From assembly GCF_020037125.1 (NCBI RefSeq), contig NZ_JAIQDG010000022.1, positions 124,001 to 188,000 of the forward strand: DNA of 64,000 bases, written 5' to 3'. Positions 36,559 through 44,771 of this stretch are shown here, in pieces. Made by a program: the position numbers and the translations under genes. Within the stretch, counting starts at the first letter, position 1. The number at the start of each line of letters is the position of its first letter. The notes beneath the pieces are model-generated. The model worked only from the letters and a program-made list of their open reading frames with translations, ran no database searches and was not told where the DNA came from. The DNA comes from Myxococcus sp. RHSTA-1-4 (GTDB lineage Bacteria > Myxococcota > Myxococcia > Myxococcales > Myxococcaceae).

Positions 36559-36978
36559 GTGCAGCCGGGGACCTACCAGTTCGAACCTCACACCGCCGAG
36601 GTCCAGTTCCGCGTCGAGGGCACCAGCCTGCCGGAGCTCTTCGAGGAGTCGGGGTATGCGCTGGCCGAGCTCATGCTCGGTGAGTCGCCGCCGGAGCCGC
36701 CGCGCGACGCGGAGGAAGAGCAGGTCACGCTCGAGTCGGCGGACACCGAGGCGCTGCTCGTCGACTGGCTCAACGAGCTCATCTCCCGCGCGGACACGAA
36801 GAAGCGGGTCTACACGCACATCGTGGTGGACGACGTCTCCGAGCGGAAGCTTCGCGCGCGCATCCGCGGCTTCACGCCCGAGGTGCTGAAGACCGCGGTG
36901 AAGGCCGCCACCTTCCATGGGCTGGAGATTCGCGAGCACGAAGAAGGCTTCAACGCCACCGTCGTGCTCGACGTGTGA
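36559..36978 (+). CDS. Archease, RtcB cofactor
   Basis: 139 aa from the GTG at 36559, preferred because GGGGAGG (36547-36553) is 5 bp upstream; an in-frame start at 36532 would add nine residues that do not match the family. The sequence begins YQFEPHTAEVQFRVEG, the archease N-terminal pattern, and contains ALLVDWLNELISRAD and the C-terminal GLEIREHEEGFNATVVLDV. Archease speeds guanylation and turnover of RtcB RNA ligase. The rtcB gene follows after 9 bp, confirming the pair. Confidence 0.92.
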   Translation: MQPGTYQFEPHTAEVQFRVEGTSLPELFEESGYALAELMLGESPPEPPRDAEEEQVTLESADTEALLVDWLNELISRADTKKRVYTHIVVDDVSERKLRARIRGFTPEVLKTAVKAATFHGLEIREHEEGFNATVVLDV

Positions 36979-36987
36979 GAGGCGAGC

Positions 36988-38451
36988 ATGGAACCCACCG
37001 TCGAAGTCCCACAGCAGCCCACGCCGCTTCTTCGCCAGATTGGCCCGGCGCTCCATGAGCTGGACATGAGCTTCCGCGCGGACATGCGCGTGCCGGCCCG
37101 CATCGTCGCCGACGAGGAGCTGCTTCAACGGATGACCCAGGACCGCAGCATCGTCCAGCTGGTCAACGTGACGACGCTGCCGGGCATCCAGGGCTTCGCC
37201 ATCGGCATGCCGGACATGCACGAGGGCTATGGCTTCCCCGTGGGCGGCGTGGCGGGCACGTTGCTGCCCGACGGCGTCATCTCTCCCGGGGGAATCGGCT
37301 TCGACATCAACTGCGGCGTGCGGCTGCTCTCCACCGGGCTGCGCCACGAGGACCTGAAGGAGGTCCTGCCGGCCCTGGCCCATGACCTGGCCCGGAGTAT
37401 TCCCACGGGCTTCGGCCGCCACGGGCGGCTGTCGCTGAGCGCGGCGGAGCTGGACCGGGTCCTCGACGAAGGCGTTCCGTACGTGGTGGAGGTGCTGGGG
37501 CTGGGGAGCCGGGAGGACCTCGCGCACATCGAGGCGGGGGGGCACCTGCCCGGCGCGGATGCGGGGCGGGTCACCGTGCGGGCCCGGGAGCGGGGGCATG
37601 ACCAGCTCGGCACCCTGGGCGGCGGCAATCACTTCATCGAGGTGCAGCGCGTGGAGCACATCCACGACGCGGAGGCCGCCACGGCCTTCGGACTGTTCGA
37701 GGGGCAGCTCACCGTCCTCATCCACACGGGCTCGCGCGGGCTGGGACATCAGGTCTGCACGGATGCCGTGCGGAAGATGGACCAGGTCCTGGCGCGGGAG
37801 GGCATCCGGCTGGTGGACCGGCAGCTCGCCTGCGCGCCATTCTCCTCGCCCGAGGGCCAGGACTACTTCGCGGCCATGTGCGCCGCGGCCAACTTCGCGT
37901 GGTCCAACCGGCAGGTGCTCACGCACCGCGTGCGCGAGGTGTTCGGCCGAAGGCTCGGTGAGCGCGCCGAGGCGTGGCCGCGAGTCGTCTATGACGTGGC
38001 CCACAACATCGCCAAGGTGGAGACGTACGGCGGGCAGCAGCTGTGCGTGCACCGCAAGGGCGCGACGCGGGCGTTCGGCCCGGGGGACCCGGAGCTGCCC
38101 TCGGCCTACGCGGAGGCCGGCCAGCCGGTATTCATCCCCGGCAGCATGGGCACGGCGTCCTTCGTGCTGGCGGGGCAGGGCGAGTCCCGGTCCATCTCGC
38201 TCGGCAGTGCCTGCCACGGGGCGGGGCGGCAGCTCAGCCGGGCCGCCGCGAAGCGGCAGGTGGTGGGCGCGGAGCTGCGCAAGGCGCTGAACGCGCGGGG
38301 CATCATCGTGGAGTGCCCGTCGAACGCGGAGCTCGCGGAGGAAGCCCCCACGGCCTACAAGGACGTGGACCGGGTGGTGGACGCGGTGGAGACGGCGGGC
38401 ATCGCCCGGAAGGTGGCGCGGTTGGTGCCGCTGGCGGTGCTCAAGGGCTGA
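36988..38451 (+). CDS. rtcB: RtcB RNA-splicing ligase
   Basis: 487 aa. Mn-binding and catalytic blocks are intact: GMPDMHEGYGFPVGGVAG, FDINCGVRLL (metal Cys), GTLGGGNHFIEVQ, HTGSRGLGHQ, and HRKGATRAFGPG with the histidine that is guanylated. RtcB joins 2',3'-cyclic-phosphate or 3'-phosphate RNA ends to 5'-OH ends, repairing RNAs cut by ribonucleases and toxins. It is encoded directly after archease and about 2.1 kb downstream of the RADAR genes on the same strand, an interesting but possibly coincidental arrangement since archease-rtcB pairs are common. Its 3' end overlaps the convergent CapA gene by 11 bp. Confidence 0.97.
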   Translation: MEPTVEVPQQPTPLLRQIGPALHELDMSFRADMRVPARIVADEELLQRMTQDRSIVQLVNVTTLPGIQGFAIGMPDMHEGYGFPVGGVAGTLLPDGVISPGGIGFDINCGVRLLSTGLRHEDLKEVLPALAHDLARSIPTGFGRHGRLSLSAAELDRVLDEGVPYVVEVLGLGSREDLAHIEAGGHLPGADAGRVTVRARERGHDQLGTLGGGNHFIEVQRVEHIHDAEAATAFGLFEGQLTVLIHTGSRGLGHQVCTDAVRKMDQVLAREGIRLVDRQLACAPFSSPEGQDYFAAMCAAANFAWSNRQVLTHRVREVFGRRLGERAEAWPRVVYDVAHNIAKVETYGGQQLCVHRKGATRAFGPGDPELPSAYAEAGQPVFIPGSMGTASFVLAGQGESRSISLGSACHGAGRQLSRAAAKRQVVGAELRKALNARGIIVECPSNAELAEEAPTAYKDVDRVVDAVETAGIARKVARLVPLAVLKG

Positions 38452-39598
38452 GCGGGGGCGCCGCCGGCCACGAGGCCTGCTCCCATTGGAGGACGAGCGC
38501 GCCGGTTTCGTCCAGGCGTGTCCCGGTCCCCAGGAAGCGCCCCTCCCGGTCCAGCACGCCGCACAGCCACCCGGCGTCGGCGCTCGAGGCCCGATGGAGC
38601 TTGAGCTGGCGCAGTTGCATGGGGAGCATGCGCAGGCCGACGAGCCGGCCCGTCGCCGGGTCCACCGACGCGAAGTACATCAACGTCAGGTCGCCGCGGA
38701 AGTCCTCGTAGCCGGAGATGCCCTCGTAGTCGTTCAGGAAGTCACCGCAGCCGTAGAGGATGAGGTGGCCCTGGTGCACCTCGATGCCGCGGGGGTGGTG
38801 GGAGGAGTGGCCGTGGATGAGGTCCACTCCGGCCTTCTCGATGAGGGCATGGGCGAAGGCCCGATGCTCGGGGAGCGCCCTGTAGCCCCAGTTGCCCCCC
38901 CAGTGGATGGAGGCGATGACGACGTCCCCGGCGCGCTTGACGGACGCCACCCGCTCGCCGATGCGCCGCGCGGTGGAGGGGGACAGGTCCGGCAGGTAGT
39001 CCACACCGGGCGTGTCCGCCGTCGCGGCCCAGTCCGGTGGAACGCCGCTGCCGTCCTCTCCGAAGGAGAACACGATGACGCGGCCCCTGGAGCCCAGGTC
39101 CAGCACGGCGGGCCGCAGCGCTGTATCCACGTCCTCGCCCGCTCCGGCGGTGGCGATGCCCAGGCGGCGGAGGGTGGCCAGCGTCTCGCGCAGCCCCGCG
39201 TATCCCCAGTCCAGCACGTGGTTGTTCGCCAGCGCGCAGCAGTTGATGCGGGCCGCCGTGAGGCACGGGGCGTTCGCCGGGTGCATCCGGTAGTGGATGC
39301 CCTTGGCCCGCCACCAGGCCTCGCTGGTGGTGATGCTCGTCTCCAGGTTGATCAACCGCACGTCCGGCGCGGCCTGCTTCAGCGCGGCGAGCGCGTCGCC
39401 CCAGATGGCGTCGAAGCCGAGGGGCGCGCGGATGGGGCCGTTCCGTGCCTCCGCCAGCTCGACGTAGACCCGGGCATCCCGCACGTAGGACTCGTAGAGG
39501 TTCGGAGGGACGGGGTGGGGCAGCACCTGGTCGACGCCTCGCCCGGTCATCACGTCGCCGCACAGGAAGAGGGTGAGTGCCCCCTGGGACGGAGTCAT
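38441..39598 (-). CDS. CapA-family (PgsA-like) metallophosphatase
   Basis: 385 aa of the CapA/poly-gamma-glutamate-synthesis family, a calcineurin-like metallophosphoesterase fold. Landmarks: LFLCGDVMTGRGVDQ at the N-terminus, RLINLETSITTS, CALANNHVLDWGYAGL, ASIHWGGNWGYRALPEHR and IHGHSSHHPRGIEV. No signal peptide or membrane helix is seen, unlike capsule-biosynthesis CapA proteins, so it may act in the cytoplasm. Start ATG 39598 is preceded by AGGAG. Last gene of the leftward SRPBCC - phosphoribosyltransferase - CapA operon; 10 bp separate it from the phosphoribosyltransferase gene. Confidence 0.88.
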   Translation of the reverse strand: MTPSQGALTLFLCGDVMTGRGVDQVLPHPVPPNLYESYVRDARVYVELAEARNGPIRAPLGFDAIWGDALAALKQAAPDVRLINLETSITTSEAWWRAKGIHYRMHPANAPCLTAARINCCALANNHVLDWGYAGLRETLATLRRLGIATAGAGEDVDTALRPAVLDLGSRGRVIVFSFGEDGSGVPPDWAATADTPGVDYLPDLSPSTARRIGERVASVKRAGDVVIASIHWGGNWGYRALPEHRAFAHALIEKAGVDLIHGHSSHHPRGIEVHQGHLILYGCGDFLNDYEGISGYEDFRGDLTLMYFASVDPATGRLVGLRMLPMQLRQLKLHRASSADAGWLCGVLDREGRFLGTGTRLDETGALVLQWEQASWPAAPPLSP

Positions 39599-39608
39599 CT
39601 CCCGGCTC

Positions 39609-40298
39609 CTAGACGTGGGCGGGCTCGGTGGACGGGGAGGGCCGTCCCCGGGGCAGGGTGCTCCGGGCCCGCTCCAGCAGTTCCACCACGTCCTCATCCG
39701 GCACCTGGCGGAAGTCGGAGTACCACTGGCCAATGGCATACAGCTCCGGTGTCGGGAACACGCACACCACGTCGTCCACCCGGGGCTGGAGCTCCTCCAA
39801 CGTCTGGGTCGCCGCCACGGGGACGGCGAGGACGAGGCGTCCCGGCCGCCGCACCTGGAGCGCCTGGATGGCCGCCCGCACGGTGCCTCCCGTCGCGATT
39901 CCGTCATCGACGAGGATGACCGTCTTCCCCTCGAGCGCGGGCGGCTCGGCGCCCCCGCGGAAGCGCGCCACGCGCTCCTCCACCTCGGCGCTCTTTCGCC
40001 GGATGGTCTCCTTCAGCTCGTCCTCCGTGACGCCCACCTCCTCCATCAGCCGCGGGTTGAGGAAGGCGATGCCGCCTTCCGCCACCGCGCCCATCCCCAG
40101 CTCCTCGAAGCCCGGCGCGCCCACCTTCCGCACCACGCACACGTCCAGGGGCGCGCCCAGCGCCGCCGCCACCTCGTAGGCCACCGGGACGCCGCCCCGG
40201 GGCAACCCCAGGACGATGGTGTTCTCACCCGTATAGCCCCGCTCCAGCAGCAGCTCCGCGAGCCTGCGGCCCGCATCGATTCGGTCCTCGAAGTACAT
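39609..40298 (-). CDS. Phosphoribosyltransferase-family protein
   Basis: 229 aa. The PRPP-binding loop VILVDDGIATGGTV (about residues 124-137) and an upstream LGLPRGGVPVAYEVA define a type I phosphoribosyltransferase fold. The long helical insertion in the middle (ELKETIRRKSAEVEERVARF) and the absence of a defined base-binding hood match a stress-island group often annotated simply as phosphoribosyltransferase; substrate unknown. ATG 40298 has GAGGGGG upstream. It follows the SRPBCC gene by 13 bp. Confidence 0.9.
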   Translation of the reverse strand: MYFEDRIDAGRRLAELLLERGYTGENTIVLGLPRGGVPVAYEVAAALGAPLDVCVVRKVGAPGFEELGMGAVAEGGIAFLNPRLMEEVGVTEDELKETIRRKSAEVEERVARFRGGAEPPALEGKTVILVDDGIATGGTVRAAIQALQVRRPGRLVLAVPVAATQTLEELQPRVDDVVCVFPTPELYAIGQWYSDFRQVPDEDVVELLERARSTLPRGRPSPSTEPAHV

Positions 40299-40311
40299 GT
40301 CGGCCCCCTCT

Positions 40312-41154
40312 TCAGGCCCAGGTGGCGGCACCCAGCGCGTGCGCCGCCTTCTCGGCCCGTTTCTTCAGACCCAGCATCATCTTCCGCTCCATGACGAAGT
40401 GAGGGAACTCGATGAGCTGGCCCAGTGCCCGCATCCCCCACCTTCGCGGATCTCCCCCCGACCGGCCGCGCACCAGCAGGCGCGTCTTCCTCCCTCCGAT
40501 GGGTTCGAGCACGAACGCCCAGCTCGACACGCCCCAGGGCGGAGCCTCTTCCTCAATCACCGACCGGAGGACGAGCGCGCGCGCCGGCACCAACTCCGCC
40601 ACCTGCATCCCCGTCCAGCGGCTCATGGGGATGATGTCCCCGACCTTCAGGTCCTGGAACCGCGGAAGGATGTGCTCCGCGGAGTGCCCCTCGACGAACT
40701 GCCCGGCACCCGCTGCCTGCTCCAGCAGGTCGTAGCTGTACCAGCCCGCACGGCGGAAGCCGATCTGCACCAGCCACGGCCAGACGTCCTCGGGACGTGC
40801 GTCGATGGTGATGGCACGCGTGCTCCCTCCCACCGGGTTGGGAACGATTCCGTCTCCGGGGAGGGCGCGGGTGACTTCCGCCGGGTTCGCTCCCCAGTAC
40901 AACATTCGCGGGCGGAGGAGCAGCCAGCCCCACGGCATGAGCGACGCCACGGAGGTGGCCACCCGGAACGCCCGGCTCCTCGGACGCCCACCGAGGAGCG
41001 TCGCGGTCACCGCCGAAGCCCACATCAGGTCGAGCACCAGCGAGGGGCCCAGGGTCACCCCCATGCCAAGCGCCGGCCCCAGGAAGGAGGTCGGCCGCTC
41101 CAGCGGAGGGCGGGGTGTCCGAGGCACTTCGCGAGACTGCGTCGTCGTCTCCAT
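40312..41154 (-). CDS. SRPBCC-family lipid-binding-fold protein (paralogue 1)
   Basis: 280 aa. One or two N-terminal hydrophobic segments (about residues 25-75) precede a START/Bet v 1-like domain: ITIDARPEDVWPWLVQIG, GWYSYDLLEQAAGAG, then RFQDLKVGDIIPM and a C-terminal helix HFVMERKMMLGLKKRAE. A close paralogue lies at 52578-53264 (same WPWLVQ, FYSYEWFE and HFVLERKMLLGIKGRAE segments). Such proteins bind hydrophobic ligands or remodel lipids; role unknown. First gene of the leftward operon and divergent from an ELWxxDGT lipoprotein. Confidence 0.83.
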   Translation of the reverse strand: METTTQSREVPRTPRPPLERPTSFLGPALGMGVTLGPSLVLDLMWASAVTATLLGGRPRSRAFRVATSVASLMPWGWLLLRPRMLYWGANPAEVTRALPGDGIVPNPVGGSTRAITIDARPEDVWPWLVQIGFRRAGWYSYDLLEQAAGAGQFVEGHSAEHILPRFQDLKVGDIIPMSRWTGMQVAELVPARALVLRSVIEEEAPPWGVSSWAFVLEPIGGRKTRLLVRGRSGGDPRRWGMRALGQLIEFPHFVMERKMMLGLKKRAEKAAHALGAATWA

Positions 41155-41250
41155 GTTCCGGCACCTCTCTTCCTTCCACGGCCCGGGCCTCGCCACGACA
41201 GGCGCTGTGCCTCGTGCCTTCTTCAAGGTAGGGGCGCTCCGGCGCGACGT

Positions 41251-41280
41251 CCGCGAACGCTCGCGTGCGACCCGCGAACG
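41251..41280. promoter_or_regulatory. Tandem CCGCGAACG sites in divergent promoter
   Basis: CCGCGAACG occurs at 41251-41259 and 41272-41280, exactly 21 bp (two helical turns) apart, in the 207-bp gap between the SRPBCC gene (leftward, start 41154) and the ELWxxDGT lipoprotein (rightward, start 41362). A CCCGCGAAC also lies at 51508-51516, upstream of the second ELWxxDGT gene. Candidate operator for a dimeric regulator. Confidence 0.45.
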
Positions 41281-41361
41281 ATGGGTTCCCAGGCGGGCGC
41301 TCCGCAGGTTGCTGCCCGGTCCGCGCTCATGGGAGCCGGCGAGTTACGAGGGGGTCGGGAT

Positions 41362-42873
41362 ATGAAGAGGCGTGGGGGGACGGTCTCCATTCTGGTGTCC
41401 ACGGTGTCGGCGATGGCGCTCGCCGGCTGCGGAGGAGGCCTGGAGGTGGCGTCGGAGGGGGAGGGGTTGGCCGACACGGAGGCCGGTGAGACCGAGGCGG
41501 CGGAGGAGCGGCGGTGGGAGCCCTGCTCCCTGGAGCCCGAGCGCGTGAAGGACATCTACCGGGGGGCGGCGAGCAGCAACCCGACGGAGCTGACCCACGC
41601 CGACGGCACGCTCCTGTTCGCCGCGGATGACGGGGCGCACGGCCGCGAGCTGTGGAAGAGCAGCGGCACGCAGGGGCCCGGCACGAAGAAGGTGAAGGAC
41701 ATCCGCCCGGGCCCGGCCGGCTCGGACCCGGAGCTGTTGACCCGCGTGGGGGACACCGTCTTCTTCACCGCGGACGACGGAACGACGGGCCGCGAGCTGT
41801 GGAAGACGGACGGCACGCGCTCCGGCACGAAGCGGGTGAAGGACATCTACCCGGGCCCGGCCGGCTCGGAGCCGGAGAGCCTGATTGAGTTCAACGGGCT
41901 GCTCTACTTCGCCGCGGATGATGGCGTGCACGGCCGGGAGGTATGGCGCAGCGACGGCACTCCCGGCGGCACGTTCATGGTCCGGGACCTCACCACCGAG
42001 CCGGGTGCCGAGAACCGGTCGTTCGAGATGGCCGTCGCGGGCGACTACCTCTACATCCAGTACTACGTGGCGACCCCGGACCTGTCCATCGCCGACCTGG
42101 TGTTCTGGAGCACCGACGGCACCGCCGCGGGCTTCGAGGAGCTGATTCGCACGGGGGAGGACAACACCATCGACGAGATGACGGAGGTGGGCGGCCGGCT
42201 GTTCTTCAGCCGCAACATCGACGAGCCGGACGAGTACCTCTACGTGTCGGACGGCACGGCCGCGGGCACGGTCTCCATCCGGCGGTTCCCGGGGCCGCTG
42301 AACGGCCTGACCGAGTTCAAGGGGAAGCTCTACTTCGCGTCCGGGCACGACTTCGACACCGCGCCCCCCGACTACCGGGGGGATGAGCTGTGGAAGAGCG
42401 ACGGCACCCTCGCGGGCACGGTGATGGTGAAGGACATCCGTCCGGGCGCGGAAGACTCGTCGCCGCGCGGGCTGGTGGCGTCGAATGGCTACCTCTACTT
42501 CTCCGCGGATGACGGCGTGCACGGCCGGGAGCCGTGGCGCAGCGACGGCACGACGGCGGGCACGGTGCTGCTGAAGGACGTCGAGCCCGGTGCCACGGGC
42601 TCCTCGCCGGAGGAGCTGACGGCCATCTACGGCTGGCTCTTCTTCAGCGCGGAGACGTCCGGCCACGGGCGGGAGCCCTGGGTGAGCAACGGCACGACGG
42701 CGGGCACGGTGCCGCTCGAGGAGATTGCCCCCGGCGCCGCCTCGTCCAACCCGCGGGACTTCGTGCGCTCCGGCTGGGACGTCTTCTTCTCCGCGGAGAA
42801 CGCGCGCAAGGGCCGCGAGCTGTACGCGCTGCCCTTCCGGCCCGAAGGGGAGTGCAACGGGGACGACCACTGA
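41362..42873 (+). CDS. ELWxxDGT-repeat lipoprotein (paralogue 1)
   Basis: 503 aa. The signal peptide ends in the lipobox MALAGC (Cys about 22), so this is a secreted or surface lipoprotein. The mature part has eight repeats of about 45-55 residues, each ending ELW-[KR]-x-DGT-x-x-GT-x-x-(V)KDI-x-PG (for example ELWKTDGTRSGTKRVKDI), a pattern read as blades of a beta-propeller. It ends with KGRELYALPFRPEGECNG. A paralogue with the same repeat number and tail is at 49987-51432. ELWxxDGT proteins are abundant in myxobacteria; the function is unknown, perhaps binding or adhesion. ATG 41362 is preceded by a GAGGGGG purine run. Confidence 0.9.
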   Translation: MKRRGGTVSILVSTVSAMALAGCGGGLEVASEGEGLADTEAGETEAAEERRWEPCSLEPERVKDIYRGAASSNPTELTHADGTLLFAADDGAHGRELWKSSGTQGPGTKKVKDIRPGPAGSDPELLTRVGDTVFFTADDGTTGRELWKTDGTRSGTKRVKDIYPGPAGSEPESLIEFNGLLYFAADDGVHGREVWRSDGTPGGTFMVRDLTTEPGAENRSFEMAVAGDYLYIQYYVATPDLSIADLVFWSTDGTAAGFEELIRTGEDNTIDEMTEVGGRLFFSRNIDEPDEYLYVSDGTAAGTVSIRRFPGPLNGLTEFKGKLYFASGHDFDTAPPDYRGDELWKSDGTLAGTVMVKDIRPGAEDSSPRGLVASNGYLYFSADDGVHGREPWRSDGTTAGTVLLKDVEPGATGSSPEELTAIYGWLFFSAETSGHGREPWVSNGTTAGTVPLEEIAPGAASSNPRDFVRSGWDVFFSAENARKGRELYALPFRPEGECNGDDH

Positions 42874-42896
42874 GCCGGGGGCCCACCGGTACGCTC

Positions 42897-42911
42897 GCCG
42901 GGGGGGCCGGC
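42897..42911 (+). terminator. GC hairpin after the ELWxxDGT gene
   Basis: GCCGG (42897-42901) pairs with CCGGC (42907-42911) around a five-G loop, 24 bp after the stop codon. Short and without a T-run; weak candidate. Confidence 0.25.
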
Positions 42912-42986
42912 CGTTGCTCCGGCGTGCGCGCCTGCCCATGTTCGTGAGTGGGCAGGCGGGGCGCACGGGCCCCTCGGAGGCAGGCC

Positions 42987-44759
42987 GTGGAGAACGCGGA
43001 CGTCGCACGGGTCTTCGCCGAGATGGCGGACCTGCTGGAGCTGACCGGGGGCAACCCGTTCAAGGTCCGCGCGTACCGGCAGGCGGCACAGTTCATCGAG
43101 ATGTTGCCCGAGCCCCTGTCCGAGCTGTGGAGGCAGGGCCGGCTGACGGAGCTGCCCTCCGTGGGCGCCCGCCTGGCGGACCACATCCAGGAGATGCTCG
43201 TCACGGGGCACTATGCGGAGCATGACCAGCTCGCGGAGCGCGTGCCCCCCGGTGTCCTGGAGATGCTCCGGCTGGAGGGAGTGGGCCCGAAGACGGTGGC
43301 GCTCGCCTGGAAGGAGCTGGGCATCCAGGACGTCGCGGGCCTGGAGGCGGCCTGCCACGACGGGCGGCTCGCCGCGCTGCCGCACCTGGGGCGCCGCCGG
43401 GCGGAGGGCATCCTCCATGCCATCCAGCGGTACGAGGCGCGGCGGGGGCGCACACCGCTCCACCATGCCCTGCCACAGGCGGAGGCGCTGGTGGAGCGGC
43501 TGCGCCGCGTTCCGAAGGTGGCGCGGGTGGAGGTGGCCGGCAGCCTCCGCCGCCGCAGGGACACCGTGGGGGACATCGACCTGCTGGTCGCGACGCTGGA
43601 GCCCGGTCCGGTGAGCCGCGCCTTCACGGGGGCGCCGGAGGTGGGGCAGGTGCTCGCGTCGGGTCCCACGAAGTGCACCGTGCGGCTCCACGGAGGCCTG
43701 CAGGCGGACCTGCGCGTGGTGGCCCCGGTGTCATTTGGCGCGGCGCTCCACTACTTCACTGGTGGCAAGGCCCACAACATCGCGCTGCGCACGCGCGCGG
43801 TGCACCGGGGCCTCAAGCTGAACGAGTACGGTGTCTTCGACCGCAAGGGCCGGCGGCTGGGCGGGGCGACGGAGGAAGAGGTCTTCCGCGCCGTGGGACT
43901 GCCGTGGATTCCTCCCGAGCTGCGCGAGGGGGAGGGGGAGCTGGAGGCCGCGGAGGCGGGCACGCTTCCGGACCTGGTGACGGTGGAGGACCTCCTCGGG
44001 GACCTGCACGTACACAGCGATGCGTCCACGGACGCGCGCTCGGACGTGGACGCGCTGGTCCACGAGGCCCGCCGGCTGGGACGCCGCTACCTGGCCATCA
44101 CCGACCACTCCCGCTCGCGGCCGCGCGGGCTCGCCGCGGGTCCGCTGGCGCTCCACGCCGCGGAGCTGCGCCGCAAGGACAAGACGCTGCGCGGGCGCCC
44201 GCACCTGCTCGCCGGCGTGGAGGTGGACATCCTCCCCGACGGCACGCTGGACCTGCCGCTGGAGCTGCTCGCCGCGCTCGACTGTGTCGTGGCCAGCGTC
44301 CACTCGGCCTTCCACCAGGGCCGCGAGGAGATGACGGAGCGCATCTGCCGGGCGCTCCGCTCGGGAGTGGTCCACGTCCTGGGCCACCCGAGCGGCAGGC
44401 TGCTGGGGACGCGGGATGCGTATGACTTCGACCTGGAGCGGGTGCTGGAGGCCGCCCGTGAGCACGGCGTGGCGCTGGAGGTGAACGCGATGCCGGACCG
44501 GCTGGATTTGACGGACCGGGCGTGCCGGGTGGCGAAGGCCGCGGGCGTGCCCGTCGTCATCTCCTCGGACAGCCACCACGTCAGCCACCTGTCCAACCTC
44601 CGCTATGGCGTGTGGACGGCGCGGCGAGGCTGGCTGGAGGCCTCGGAGGTCCTCAACACCCGGACGCTCCAGCAGCTCCGCCACGCGTGGCTCCATCCGC
44701 GCGGTGTGGGCCGGGCGGCCGCACCGATTTCCTATCCGCCCACGGACGCCCACCCGTGA
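42987..44759 (+). CDS. polX: Family X DNA polymerase with PHP domain (PolX)
   Basis: 590 aa from the GTG at 42987 (GGAGG at 42976-42980). Order: helix-hairpin-helix region (VARVFAEMADLLELTGGNPFKVRAYRQAA, then the second hairpin LEGVGPKTVALAWKELGI), nucleotidyltransferase palm with GSLRRRRDTVGDIDLLV and QADLRVV (three catalytic Asp intact), and a C-terminal PHP domain with LHVHSDAS, AITDHSRS, HSAFHQ, HPSG and SDSHHVSHL. Bacterial PolX fills short gaps in base-excision and end-joining repair, and the PHP domain gives Mn-dependent 3'-5' exonuclease and AP-endonuclease activity. It stands alone between an ELWxxDGT gene and a convergent exporter operon. Confidence 0.95.
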   Translation: MENADVARVFAEMADLLELTGGNPFKVRAYRQAAQFIEMLPEPLSELWRQGRLTELPSVGARLADHIQEMLVTGHYAEHDQLAERVPPGVLEMLRLEGVGPKTVALAWKELGIQDVAGLEAACHDGRLAALPHLGRRRAEGILHAIQRYEARRGRTPLHHALPQAEALVERLRRVPKVARVEVAGSLRRRRDTVGDIDLLVATLEPGPVSRAFTGAPEVGQVLASGPTKCTVRLHGGLQADLRVVAPVSFGAALHYFTGGKAHNIALRTRAVHRGLKLNEYGVFDRKGRRLGGATEEEVFRAVGLPWIPPELREGEGELEAAEAGTLPDLVTVEDLLGDLHVHSDASTDARSDVDALVHEARRLGRRYLAITDHSRSRPRGLAAGPLALHAAELRRKDKTLRGRPHLLAGVEVDILPDGTLDLPLELLAALDCVVASVHSAFHQGREEMTERICRALRSGVVHVLGHPSGRLLGTRDAYDFDLERVLEAAREHGVALEVNAMPDRLDLTDRACRVAKAAGVPVVISSDSHHVSHLSNLRYGVWTARRGWLEASEVLNTRTLQQLRHAWLHPRGVGRAAAPISYPPTDAHP

Positions 44760-44771
44760 CGCGCGGAGGAC

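Noticed and set aside
34858-38217. Leftward open frame of 1119 codons opposite MBL-rhodanese, archease and RtcB
   Set aside because: Spans three well-supported sense genes and has no recognisable protein features.
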